Below, one piece after another: positions 17,918 through 25,872 of a stretch of 64,000 bases of DNA (its first letter is position 1; every line of letters begins with the position of its first letter). A program made the position numbers and the translations under genes. Location of the stretch: positions 1-64,000 of the forward strand of contig NZ_JAGSCS010000003.1 of NCBI RefSeq assembly GCF_018128025.1. The letters run 5' to 3'. The notes under the pieces are model-generated. The model was not told the DNA's origin, ran no database searches, and was given only the letters and a program-made list of their open reading frames with translations. The DNA is from Proteiniclasticum sediminis. Lineage in GTDB: Bacteria > Bacillota > Clostridia > Clostridiales > Clostridiaceae.

Positions 17918-18481
17918 ATGAAAAAACAGATTTCGTTGTGGGAAATATTCTTCACGTTTTTTAAAATAAATGCCTTCACCTTTGGCGGAGGGTACACCAT
18001 CGTTCCCGTCATCCGCGATGAGTTCATGAAGAAGAAGGGGCTCATCGACGAAGAGGAGATGCTCAGCCTCGTGGCCCTGGCCCAGAGCGGCCCAGGGGCC
18101 ATGGCCATCAGTACCTCACTGCTCACGGGCTATCGTCTCCGGGGCTGGAAAGGGGCCATCAGCGCTCTCTTGGCTTCGGTGCTTCCCTGTCTCATCATCA
18201 TTACGGTGATCTTTTATTTCTATGAGGCCTTTTCTACGAATTTTTGGGTGAAATCGGCCCTTCTGGGTATGGGCGGCGTCATCAGCGCCGTGCTGTTCCT
18301 CACGGTTTTCGATATGGGGAAAGCGGCGCTGAAGAAGCACACCTACTTTGCCCTCACCCTCATGATCGGGGCGTTTGTGGCCAGCTACTTCTTCAAGATC
18401 CACACCATTCTCATCATTCTCTCCCTGGCCCTGCTGGGACTCTTAACCTTCACCCTGGTCGACGAAGGGAAGGTGAAGTAG
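17918..18481 (+). CDS. Chromate transporter family protein, N-type half
   Basis: Membrane protein of the CHR family in its short, two-gene form. It contains the signature FTFGGGYTIVP near residue 20 and AQSGPGAMAIS near residue 55, then four to five membrane helices. In paired form, two 190-residue halves act together in place of one 400-residue ChrA. CHR proteins export chromate in some bacteria, but most clostridial members have no tested substrate. It follows ggt by eight bases with an AGGAGG site and is co-transcribed. Confidence 0.9.
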   Translation: MKKQISLWEIFFTFFKINAFTFGGGYTIVPVIRDEFMKKKGLIDEEEMLSLVALAQSGPGAMAISTSLLTGYRLRGWKGAISALLASVLPCLIIITVIFYFYEAFSTNFWVKSALLGMGGVISAVLFLTVFDMGKAALKKHTYFALTLMIGAFVASYFFKIHTILIILSLALLGLLTFTLVDEGKVK

Positions 18482-18482
18482 G

Positions 18483-19058
18483 ATGATGGCACTGCTTGAA
18501 CTTTATTGGGTATTTGTCCAGATCGGAGCCTTTGCCTTTGGCGGCGGCTATGCGGTTCTTCCTCTGATCCAGCGCTTTGTGGTGGAGGAGCGGGGATGGC
18601 TGAACATGAAGGAGATGACAGATCTGGTCTCCATCTCCCAGATGACGCCAGGCCCCATCGCCATCAACTCCGCCACTTTTGTGGGCACCAAAGTGGCGGG
18701 AATCCCGGGAGCCATTGTGGCGACCCTTGGAAATGTAACCCCTCAGTTTATCCTCATGATGATCTTAGCGTTCTTCATCTTCCGCGACAAGAAGATCGGA
18801 TTTCTGGATAAGATGCTCAAAGGGCTGAAGCCCGGCATTGTTGGCCTCATTGCCATCGCTGCCATCAGCATGTTTAAAAGCTCCCTCTTTGAAGGGGGCG
18901 TGATCTCCCTTTCCGGTCTCAGCGTTGTGGCGGCCGCGGCCTTTGTGACGGGCTTTGTGCTGAAGCTCTGGAAACGCTTTGACCTCATTGTGCTGATCCT
19001 TCTGGGCGCGGTGATGGGGGTCGTGGGCAATCTGCTCCTTGTGGGCTTCCCCTCGTAA
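18483..19058 (+). CDS. Chromate transporter family protein, C-type half
   Basis: Second half of the CHR pair, with the inverted-topology signature FAFGGGYAVLPLIQ near residue 17 and QMTPGPIAINSATFVG near residue 55, then helices to the C-terminus. It starts one base after the stop of its partner (ATG at 18483, with a second ATG at 18486), so synthesis is coupled. A bidirectional terminator follows. Confidence 0.9.
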   Translation: MMALLELYWVFVQIGAFAFGGGYAVLPLIQRFVVEERGWLNMKEMTDLVSISQMTPGPIAINSATFVGTKVAGIPGAIVATLGNVTPQFILMMILAFFIFRDKKIGFLDKMLKGLKPGIVGLIAIAAISMFKSSLFEGGVISLSGLSVVAAAAFVTGFVLKLWKRFDLIVLILLGAVMGVVGNLLLVGFPS

Positions 19059-19070
19059 GGAATCCTCACA

Positions 19071-19110
19071 ACAAAAAATCTCTTGCAGTGTTTCTGCAAG
19101 AGATTTTTGT
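19071..19110. terminator. Bidirectional terminator
   Basis: Stem 19071-19088 with 19094-19110 around TGTTT. It has A-rich sequence on the left and a T-run on the right, so it can serve both the chr operon and the converging gene at 19129-20079. Confidence 0.85.
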
Positions 19111-19128
19111 TGCACAGATTTTCTTTTT

Positions 19129-20079
19129 TTAGCGATGGGCTGAACGGGCCATGCGGCGATAGGTATGCCGCTTACCCCGCATGGTGATGGACATGCGCAT
19201 GAGGTTTTCCGGAGGGGTCATACCAGAGACTCCAGCATCACCGCTGTGCTGAATGTCCGCCCCAGCCATCTTGGCCATGAGGGCTACCTGCTCAATATAG
19301 GATTCGGTGGCCCCTTCCTGGCTGGTGCCCACGGTGGTGAGTACCAGGGCTCCATGGCGGTGAATCATCTCCGCGAACTTTCCCACCCGTTCCACCGTAA
19401 ATCCCGGCACCGTGCCGGGGGCAGGGAGGAGGATAATATCTGCGCCTGCGGTGACAAAGCTTTCGATGACGGACTCATCATAAATGTTTCCGGCACCGGC
19501 ACCATGCATTTTTCCGGCCACAATGACGGTGTCTTCACCGAGAATCTTTTTCGCCCGAAGGATGCCCTGACGGATTCCTTCACTGGTGACTCCGGTTTTC
19601 GGGTTTGCCGTGATGACAATATAGTCAAAGCCCAGCTCCTTCACCCGCATGAGATTTTCTTCGGAGCAGTGAAGACCCGATGGATAATCGCTGCCTTCGG
19701 GTACCGGTTCCAGGTTCACGCCGATAAAACGGCCCAGCATGCGCTTAAACTTTCGGATATAGTCGGGATCCACCCGGTTCGCATTAACCTTCTCTCCAAT
19801 CTTTTCCGCGTAGCCAGCTAAGTTTCCATAAGCAGAGAAATCCCTATCGTCATAACCGAAGATAAAGGGGGCATCAAAGCTGAAGGTGTTCAGGGTCACC
19901 ATATCCGCACTGAAGGCGGCAGCGGTCTCCGGGTTCGAAATCCCATCCAGCAACGGGAAAGTGGTGATGATGGTTTCCGCCATAAGCGTTCGGCCCTCAC
20001 TGGTCCGGATGGTTTCCAGCAGTTCTTTTCCCCGGATGGTGAAGTAGTCTGCATAATCGAGATCAAAGATTCGCTTCAT
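19129..20079 (-). CDS. TIM-barrel-like protein of unknown function (DUF7916-type)
   Basis: I recognise the family pattern but not a proven function. The N-terminus (MKRIFDLDYADY... with ETIRTSEGRTLMAE and PLLDGISNPETAAAFSADMV) matches a group of about 310-residue proteins filed as DUF7916 and often mislabelled as PEP phosphonomutase or haloacid dehalogenase-like. The alternating beta/alpha pattern (IVITANPKTGVTSEGI, TVIVAGKMHGAGAG, ADIILLPAPGTVPG, ALVLTTVGTSQEGA, MAGADIQHSGDAGVSG) suggests a barrel with phosphate-gripping glycine loops. The ATG has a GGAGGA site. It is read toward the chr terminator. Confidence 0.6.
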   Translation of the reverse strand: MKRIFDLDYADYFTIRGKELLETIRTSEGRTLMAETIITTFPLLDGISNPETAAAFSADMVTLNTFSFDAPFIFGYDDRDFSAYGNLAGYAEKIGEKVNANRVDPDYIRKFKRMLGRFIGVNLEPVPEGSDYPSGLHCSEENLMRVKELGFDYIVITANPKTGVTSEGIRQGILRAKKILGEDTVIVAGKMHGAGAGNIYDESVIESFVTAGADIILLPAPGTVPGFTVERVGKFAEMIHRHGALVLTTVGTSQEGATESYIEQVALMAKMAGADIQHSGDAGVSGMTPPENLMRMSITMRGKRHTYRRMARSAHR

Positions 20080-20220
20080 GTTGATTCCTCCATTGGTTTC
20101 TGTAGTTTGGTTTTATTGTAGCACACCCAGGGAGGAGAGGGGAGAGCTGCTAGGCAGGGATTGCTAAGGGAAAGAGAAAGAAAAGAAGGAGTAGAAGAAA
20201 ATAAAACATTAAATCTTAAA

Positions 20221-20235
20221 TGATAATAGTTACAA
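20221..20235. promoter_or_regulatory. Weak Fur-like site upstream of the TIM-barrel gene
   Basis: TGATAATAGTTACAA keeps the whole left half of the 7-1-7 Fur consensus (TGATAAT) and 11 of 15 positions overall by hand count. It overlaps a possible minus-strand -35 box TTGTAA. Confidence 0.3.
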
Positions 20236-20269
20236 ATTAGAATCTTTCCGGTATAATGTAGAAAATAAA

Positions 20270-20989
20270 CTAAGCCAATGCCTTCCGGCGAAACTCCAAA
20301 GGGGTCATCTGGGTAATACGCTTGAACATGATGGTAAAGTAGTTCTGGCTGGTGTAGCCCACGGCTAAGGCGATATCCAGGATTGACTTGTCTCCATGGA
20401 GGAGCTGACGTTTGCTTTTCTCCACCCGAACGGCATTGAGATACTGGGTAAAGGTCATTTGAGTTTCCTGCTTAAACAGCGTGCAGAAATAGCTCTTGTT
20501 GAGCTTGAGCACCTTCACCACATCATTAAGGCCGATGTTTTCCCGATAATGGGCATGGATGAAGTTCATGGCCCGGCGGACATTCAAGCTATAGCAGGCG
20601 GCGCAGCCGCTCTTTTGGCAGGGCTCCGGCTTCAGGGCCTGAACCTCCAGATGAAGATTCTGGAAGTAGCAAATATCGGCATCACAGATCCGCTGAACAT
20701 CATACTGATCATAGGGGCCGACGACGAGAAAACCGTCCTGGGGTTTCAGCTGGTTGCACTGATAGGCTGTATAGTTAAACCCTTCTGCATTGGAGAGGGT
20801 TAATGAGGCGTAGGGGTTCTGCTGGGTTAATTTATCGATGAGATCGGCGATGATCCCATGATCGCCGTATTGATAATGATCACCACCGCTGAAAAGCAGT
20901 TTTCCTTCAATTGTATAGGCACTGCAGGGGATGAATGTGCTGGCATAAAAATCCTCCGCCACCTCTTTGGGGTTCCTTTCGATGAGCAA
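20270..20989 (-). CDS. AraC-family transcriptional regulator, probably of iron uptake
   Basis: The C-terminal 100 residues hold the AraC double helix-turn-helix (VRRAMNFIHAHYRENIGLNDVVKVLKLNKSYFCTLFK, shortened here to YRENIGLNDVVKVLKLNKSY and DIALAVGYTSQNYFTIMFKR). The N-terminal part is a sensory domain of unknown ligand. A cysteine cluster, EPCQKSGCAAC, sits just before the DNA-binding domain and could bind metal. The frame is open to TTG at 21016, but the AAAGGAGAGG site supports TTG at 20989. It is divergent from the iron transporter and shares the intergenic region with the Fur box, so it likely regulates that operon. Confidence 0.85.
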   Translation of the reverse strand: MLIERNPKEVAEDFYASTFIPCSAYTIEGKLLFSGGDHYQYGDHGIIADLIDKLTQQNPYASLTLSNAEGFNYTAYQCNQLKPQDGFLVVGPYDQYDVQRICDADICYFQNLHLEVQALKPEPCQKSGCAACYSLNVRRAMNFIHAHYRENIGLNDVVKVLKLNKSYFCTLFKQETQMTFTQYLNAVRVEKSKRQLLHGDKSILDIALAVGYTSQNYFTIMFKRITQMTPLEFRRKALA

Positions 20990-21077
20990 AGTGAACCTCT
21001 CCTTTCGTTTACCCAAAAATCGTGATAAAAAAACAAATCACCCAAAAGATAATCATGGGCATTCCTGATATTATAAA

Positions 21078-21092
21078 TGAGAATGATTATCA
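21078..21092. promoter_or_regulatory. Fur box
   Basis: TGAGAATGATTATCA matches the 7-1-7 Fur consensus TGATAATnATTATCA at 13 of 14 defined positions. It is between the divergent AraC gene and the iron transporter operon, so iron-loaded Fur would repress both. Confidence 0.85.
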
Positions 21093-21142
21093 ATTTTGTC
21101 ATGTTCAATTATAGCAATACAAGAAGTGAGGTGTCAAACATA

Positions 21143-21172
21143 ATGGCATGTGCAAACCATTATCAGCCATGA
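21143..21172 (+). other. Possible leader peptide MACANHYQP coupled to the permease start
   Basis: The GAGGTG ribosome site at 21128-21133 is spaced best for this ATG, not for the permease. The nine-codon frame ends with TGA at 21170-21172, overlapping the permease ATG at 21169-21171 (ATGA). The permease ATG has no ribosome site of its own, so coupling is plausible. Confidence 0.4.
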
Positions 21173-22119
21173 AGACGCAAAAATTAGGGTTTGCGCTGGT
21201 GATCCTTTCTGTTTTGTCACTTTTCCTTGGCGCCAAAAGCATTTCCTTTCAGGATCTGTGGAACGGCGGGGAAATGGAAATCCTGGTGCTCCTGCTGAGC
21301 CGGATCCCACGTCTTCTCAGCGTGATCATCACCGGCATGGCCCTGAGCATTTCCGGACTCATCATGCAGCAGGTTACCCGAAACCGGTTTGTCTCGCCTA
21401 CCACGGCAGCCACCATGGATTCGGCGAAATTTGGGATTCTTCTGGTGATGCTGTTTCTCCCGGGAGCCCCCATGATGGGGAAAATGGCCGTGGCCTTCCT
21501 CTTCGCCCTGGCAGGCACCTTCCTCTTTATGATGATTCTTCGGCGGGTGAAGGTGAAGAATGTCATCGTGATTCCTTTGGTGGGCATCATGCTGGGCAAC
21601 CTCATTGATGCCGTCACTACCTTTGTGGCCTACCGGTTTGATCTGGTCCAGAATGTGAACTCCTGGCTCCAGGGCAGTTTTTCCCTGATCACCAAAGGCC
21701 GGTATGAAATTCTCTACATCACCATCCCTTTGGTCATCCTGGCTTATTTTTTTGCCCATCAGTTTACCATCGCTGGCATGGGGGAGGACTTTGCCAAAAA
21801 CCTGGGCCTTCGTTATGAACTGGTGGTCAACTTGGGTTTGGGTATCGTGGCCCTCATCTCCAGCGCCGTCCTGGTCACCGTGGGCAATATCCCCTTTGTG
21901 GGGCTCATTATTCCCAATGTTGTGGCCATGGTTTACGGCGATCACCTGCGAAAGAATTTGAGCACGACGCTGCTCTTGGGAGCCGTGTTCCTCCTTTTAT
22001 CCGATATCCTGGGTCGATGGGTCATCTATCCCTATGAAATCTCCATTTCCCTCACCGTGGGGGTTCTGGGCGGGATCATCTTCCTCTATCTATTGCTAAA
22101 GGGAGGGGATACCCCATGA
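21169..22119 (+). CDS. Iron-siderophore ABC transporter permease (YclN/CeuB-like)
   Basis: FecCD-type integral membrane subunit with about eight to ten helices. The family's G-rich motif is seen in VTVGNIPFVGLIIPNVVAMVYG, given here as TVGNIPFVGLIIPN. Gene order permease-permease-ATPase-lipoprotein is the same as yclNOPQ of Bacillus and ceuBCDE of Campylobacter, which import catechol siderophores such as petrobactin. The frame extends back to ATG 21148, but homologous permeases start near MKTQKL, and the upstream overlap described for the leader peptide supports 21169. The stop overlaps the next gene. Confidence 0.88.
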   Translation: MKTQKLGFALVILSVLSLFLGAKSISFQDLWNGGEMEILVLLLSRIPRLLSVIITGMALSISGLIMQQVTRNRFVSPTTAATMDSAKFGILLVMLFLPGAPMMGKMAVAFLFALAGTFLFMMILRRVKVKNVIVIPLVGIMLGNLIDAVTTFVAYRFDLVQNVNSWLQGSFSLITKGRYEILYITIPLVILAYFFAHQFTIAGMGEDFAKNLGLRYELVVNLGLGIVALISSAVLVTVGNIPFVGLIIPNVVAMVYGDHLRKNLSTTLLLGAVFLLLSDILGRWVIYPYEISISLTVGVLGGIIFLYLLLKGGDTP

Positions 22120-23060
22120 GAAAAAAACTTCTGCTTTTAACGCTGCTTCTCCTCGTGGGGACAGGGATCTTTCTCTTCCATGACGCCTCTTCGGGCATTT
22201 CCGCCTACGCCTTGTCCAGGCGGATCCCCAAGGTGACGGCCTTGATCCTGACCGGATTCTCCATCGCGTCAGCCAGTCTGATTTTCCAGACGGTGTCCGA
22301 AAATCGGATCCTGACACCCAGTGTGCTGGGGCTGGACAGTCTCTATGTGTTCATTCAGACCGCCCTGCTTTTCTTTGGGGGGGCCACCCTGCAGGAAAAG
22401 TCCTCCGGATCAGGCGAGTTCCTCTTCTCTGTCCTCCTCATGGGACTCTTCAGCGTCCTCCTTTTGCGAACGGTGCTGAAAAAGGTTCAGGGAAATCTTT
22501 ACCGCATGCTCCTTGTGGGCATTGTCCTGGGGACCCTCCTGCGCAGCGCATCCTCTTATCTCCAGGCGATTCTGGATCCTAATGAGTTTCTCATTCTCCA
22601 GGGACAGCTGTTTGCCAGCTTTAACAACATCAACACCCGTGTCCTGACTCTTGCCGCAGGCTTGATCCTTCTGTGCCTCTTCATAATCTCCCGCCATGTT
22701 CAGGAACTGGATGTGCTCAGTTTGGGCCGAGACAATGCGGTGAACCTGGGGGTGGCATATCCGGTTTTGGTTCAGCGCATGCTTCTTCTTTCTGCAGTGC
22801 TCATTGGCGTATCCACCGCCCTGGTGGGGCCCATTACCTTCCTGGGGATCCTGGTGACCAATCTCGCCCGGGAACTTCTGAAAACCTACCGGCACCGGAT
22901 TCTGTTGTGGGGATCCATGCTCATTAGCGCTGCAGCGCTGGTTCTGGGGCAGTTTCTGGTGGAACAGGTCTTCAACTTCAACACCCCCATCAGTGTCATG
23001 ATCAATTTTGTGGGGGGCCTCTACTTCATCTTTCTGCTTATAAGGGAGAATCGGCTATGA
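22116..23060 (+). CDS. Iron-siderophore ABC transporter permease (YclO/CeuC-like)
   Basis: Second FecCD permease, forming the heterodimeric channel with the preceding gene product. It has about nine hydrophobic segments, and VGPITFLGILVTNLARE is the conserved loop that contacts the ATPase. Start ATG overlaps the preceding stop (ATGA), and its own end overlaps the ATPase start in the same way, so all three proteins are made in a coupled ratio. Confidence 0.9.
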   Translation: MRKKLLLLTLLLLVGTGIFLFHDASSGISAYALSRRIPKVTALILTGFSIASASLIFQTVSENRILTPSVLGLDSLYVFIQTALLFFGGATLQEKSSGSGEFLFSVLLMGLFSVLLLRTVLKKVQGNLYRMLLVGIVLGTLLRSASSYLQAILDPNEFLILQGQLFASFNNINTRVLTLAAGLILLCLFIISRHVQELDVLSLGRDNAVNLGVAYPVLVQRMLLLSAVLIGVSTALVGPITFLGILVTNLARELLKTYRHRILLWGSMLISAAALVLGQFLVEQVFNFNTPISVMINFVGGLYFIFLLIRENRL

Positions 23061-23854
23061 TTTCAATGAAAAATCTCACGAAGAAATACGGAACGAAAGA
23101 AGTGGTCTCCGGGGTTACGCTTCAAGTGGAGAAGGGAATGATCACCTCCTTCATCGGCCCCAACGGTGCCGGAAAGAGTACCCTGCTCTCCATCATCTCC
23201 CGACTTATGGACGCCAGCGGGGGGGATGTTCAAATCGAAGGGATTTCCCTGAAGGCGTGGAAGAGCAGTGAGCTGGCGAAAAAAATCAGCATTCTAAAGC
23301 AAAATAATGCCGTGGGCGTCCGCCTCACCGTACGGGAACTGGTTTCCTTTGGCCGATTTCCCCATTGCCGGGGAAATCTCACCGAGGAGGATACCGCCAT
23401 GGTGAACCGGGCCCTGGCCTATATGAAGCTGGAGGAGCTGGAAAACCGTTATCTCCACGAGCTGTCCGGCGGGCAGCAGCAGCGGGCCTACATCGCCATG
23501 GTCATCGCCCAGGACACGGAATACATCCTCCTGGATGAGCCGCTGAACAATCTGGACATGAAAAATGCCGTGGAGATCATGAAAATCCTCCGATCTATTG
23601 TGGAAGAACTGGGAAAAACCGTCCTCATCGTCATCCACGACATCAATTTTGCATCCTGTTACTCGGACCGCATTGTGGCCCTAAAGGATGGAGAGATCCG
23701 CTACCATGATGTGACGGAAAACATCATCAGCAGTGCGGTGCTCAGTGACCTCTATGACATGAAGTTTGAGGTCCATCAGCTGGGCGGGAAAAGGATCTGT
23801 ACCTATTATGGGGATCCCGTGCCCCCAGTACCCTATATTCAGGCGATTTCCTGA
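23057..23854 (+). CDS. Iron-siderophore ABC transporter ATP-binding protein (YclP/CeuD-like)
   Basis: Cytoplasmic ATPase that drives the importer. Walker A is GPNGAGKST at residues 34-42, the ABC signature is LSGGQQQR, Walker B is YILLDEP, and the switch histidine is in VIHDINFA. The 265 residues fit the FecE/FepC class. It is translationally coupled to the permease by an ATGA overlap; a 62-base gap separates it from the binding-protein gene. Confidence 0.95.
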   Translation: MISMKNLTKKYGTKEVVSGVTLQVEKGMITSFIGPNGAGKSTLLSIISRLMDASGGDVQIEGISLKAWKSSELAKKISILKQNNAVGVRLTVRELVSFGRFPHCRGNLTEEDTAMVNRALAYMKLEELENRYLHELSGGQQQRAYIAMVIAQDTEYILLDEPLNNLDMKNAVEIMKILRSIVEELGKTVLIVIHDINFASCYSDRIVALKDGEIRYHDVTENIISSAVLSDLYDMKFEVHQLGGKRICTYYGDPVPPVPYIQAIS

Positions 23855-23916
23855 GCATTGCCCCAAATCCGTTAAAGCTTCCATCGGACAATAATTGAAA
23901 ACAACGAGGTGTAACC

Positions 23917-24885
23917 ATGTTTAAGAATAAAAAGATCCTATTTTCTGCCTTTCTTCTCACCACGCTCCTCACCGTCACCGCTTGCGGCCAGTCGGTGAAA
24001 GCTTTCACCCCGGGGGAAACACCGGGAGAAACCCCTCAGGAAGAGTCCTTTAACCTGACCATCCCCCATGAACTGGGGGAAACCAAACTGACGAGACGGC
24101 CGGAGAAAGTCGTGGTCTTTGACTACGGACTTCTCGATCTTCTGGATAATCTCCAGGTGGATGTGGCAGGGCTTCCCAAAGCCACCTTGCCAGAGTTTCT
24201 GAAGACTTATGATGGAGAGGCTTATGCGGATCTGGGGACCTTGAAGGAACCTGATTTTGAAGCAGTCTACAACCTGGCTCCGGATCTCATTCTCATCTCC
24301 ACCCGCACCGCAGCGGCCTATGAGGAACTGAGCAAAATTGCTCCTACGGTGTATATTGCCGTGGACAACGCCGACTATATGGGCTCTGTGGAGAAAAATC
24401 TGACCCTTTTAGGCGAAATCTTCGGGAAGGAAGCGGAGGCTAAAACCTTGGCATCCACCCTTCAGGAAAAGATCAGCACCATGAAAGAAAAAGTCAGTGC
24501 TTTGCAGGAGAACGCCCTCATTATTCTGGCCAATGAAGGGACGCTCAGCGCCTATGGCGCGGTATCCCGATTCGGTCTCATCCATCATGCCCTGGGTTAT
24601 CAGGAGGCTGATCAGGGGATCGAAGCATCGACCCATGGTCAGAGTGTTACCTTTGAATATATTCTGGAAAAGAATCCGGAGAATCTCTTTGTCATTGACC
24701 GTTCCAAAGTAGTGGGCGGACAGGTGGATGCGGTTTCCACAGTGGAGAACGACATCCTGAAGCAAACCGATGCTTTTAAGAATGGAAAGATTTTCTACCT
24801 GAATCCTGAAGTTTGGTATATCACTGCCGGCGGATTCACCAGCACCCAGCTGATGCTGGAGGATATGGAAGCCGCCTTGAAATAG
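23917..24885 (+). CDS. Siderophore-binding lipoprotein (YclQ/CeuE-like)
   Basis: Extracellular substrate-binding protein anchored by a lipid. The signal peptide ends with the lipobox TVTAC and the modified cysteine is C23. After a short P/E/T-rich spacer comes the class III fold with two lobes joined by a long helix: LTRRPEKVVVFDYGLLDLLD, written here as RRPEKVVVFDYG, and APDLILISTRTAA in the first lobe, and VWYITAGGFTSTQLML at the end. It binds the iron chelate for the upstream permease pair. ATG has a CGAGGTG site. A bidirectional terminator follows. Confidence 0.9.
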   Translation: MFKNKKILFSAFLLTTLLTVTACGQSVKAFTPGETPGETPQEESFNLTIPHELGETKLTRRPEKVVVFDYGLLDLLDNLQVDVAGLPKATLPEFLKTYDGEAYADLGTLKEPDFEAVYNLAPDLILISTRTAAAYEELSKIAPTVYIAVDNADYMGSVEKNLTLLGEIFGKEAEAKTLASTLQEKISTMKEKVSALQENALIILANEGTLSAYGAVSRFGLIHHALGYQEADQGIEASTHGQSVTFEYILEKNPENLFVIDRSKVVGGQVDAVSTVENDILKQTDAFKNGKIFYLNPEVWYITAGGFTSTQLMLEDMEAALK

Positions 24886-24956
24886 AGTGGTGGAGGGGAG
24901 ATTCGACACCCCGGTTTCCCCTTTTCCCTTTTCTATCCGCTCCTGATGGCCGAAGA

Positions 24957-24999
24957 AAATCCGGTATGCAGTTCAGTTGAAACTGCATACCGGATTTTT
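24957..24999. terminator. Bidirectional terminator between iron operon and korB
   Basis: AAATCCGGTATGCAGTT (24957-24973) pairs with AACTGCATACCGGATTT (24981-24997), with A's on one side and T's on the other. Confidence 0.9.
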
Positions 25000-25014
25000 G
25001 ATGGAATCGATGAT

Positions 25015-25872
25015 TTACATGAACTCTCGCAGGAAACTGCGGATCACGTCGGTTTTCACCGGGAGATCCACCAGTGGGGCATCCTGGAGGAAGGGAACCT
25101 TGTCCGTGTAGCTTTCCCGGTCTTCCTGATAAAGGATTCCTGTGGGGATTTTATCGCCCCACTCCAGGGCCTTGGTGAAGGCCTGAATTTTGTCTGTGGG
25201 ATCATAACCGGGGGTATCGTCCAGGCGGTAGACCCGCTTCTTGTACCAGGCAAAGGTGTTCACCTTGTTGAAGGTGACACAGGGCTGGAGGATATCCACC
25301 AGAGCATAACCGTTATAGTCCAGGGCAGCCTTCATGACTTTCTTCAGGTGCTCTTTGTCGCCACTGAAGGCCCGGGCCACAAAGCCGCAGCCCAGTCCGA
25401 TGGCAGCCACCATGGGATTGATGGGATTGGTGTTCACGCCATCGGGGGTGAAGTCCGTCACCAGCCCCAGATCCGAAGTGGGGGAGGACTGGCCTTTGGT
25501 GAGGCCGTAGATCTGATTGTCGTGGACAAAGTGGGTGATGTCCGCATTTCGCTTGATGTTATGGATGAAGTGGTTTCCCCCTTCGCCATAGGAGTCGCCG
25601 TCGCCGGTGTCCACGATGACCGTGAGATGGTGATTGGCGATTTTTGCCGCGGCAGCCGGAGGAAGTGCTCTTCCGTGGAGCCCCTCAAAGCCGTTGGCGT
25701 TGATGTACTGGGGCGTCTTGGCCGCCTGGCCGATGCCGCCCACCACCAGCACCTCATGGGGGTTCTTCCCCATTTCCGTGAGGGCTTCCTTCAGGGCCTC
25801 CAGAATGCTGTGATCTCCGCATCCAGGGCACCATGCGGTTTCAAAGGTGAGGAATTCTTTCTTTTCTATCAT
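25015..25872 (-). CDS. korB: 2-oxoacid:ferredoxin oxidoreductase, beta subunit
   Basis: Carries thiamine diphosphate and part of the active site of an enzyme that oxidatively decarboxylates 2-oxoglutarate (or a similar 2-oxoacid) to the acyl-CoA with reduction of ferredoxin. The TPP motif is IVDTGDGDSYGEGGNHFIHNIKRN, read as GDGDSYGEGGNHF then NIKRN. The N-terminal WCPGCGDH cysteines help hold an iron-sulfur cluster. At 285 residues it is the usual two-subunit-type beta. Its start overlaps the stop of korA by four bases. Substrate could also be pyruvate or a branched oxoacid. Confidence 0.92.
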   Translation of the reverse strand: MIEKKEFLTFETAWCPGCGDHSILEALKEALTEMGKNPHEVLVVGGIGQAAKTPQYINANGFEGLHGRALPPAAAAKIANHHLTVIVDTGDGDSYGEGGNHFIHNIKRNADITHFVHDNQIYGLTKGQSSPTSDLGLVTDFTPDGVNTNPINPMVAAIGLGCGFVARAFSGDKEHLKKVMKAALDYNGYALVDILQPCVTFNKVNTFAWYKKRVYRLDDTPGYDPTDKIQAFTKALEWGDKIPTGILYQEDRESYTDKVPFLQDAPLVDLPVKTDVIRSFLREFM

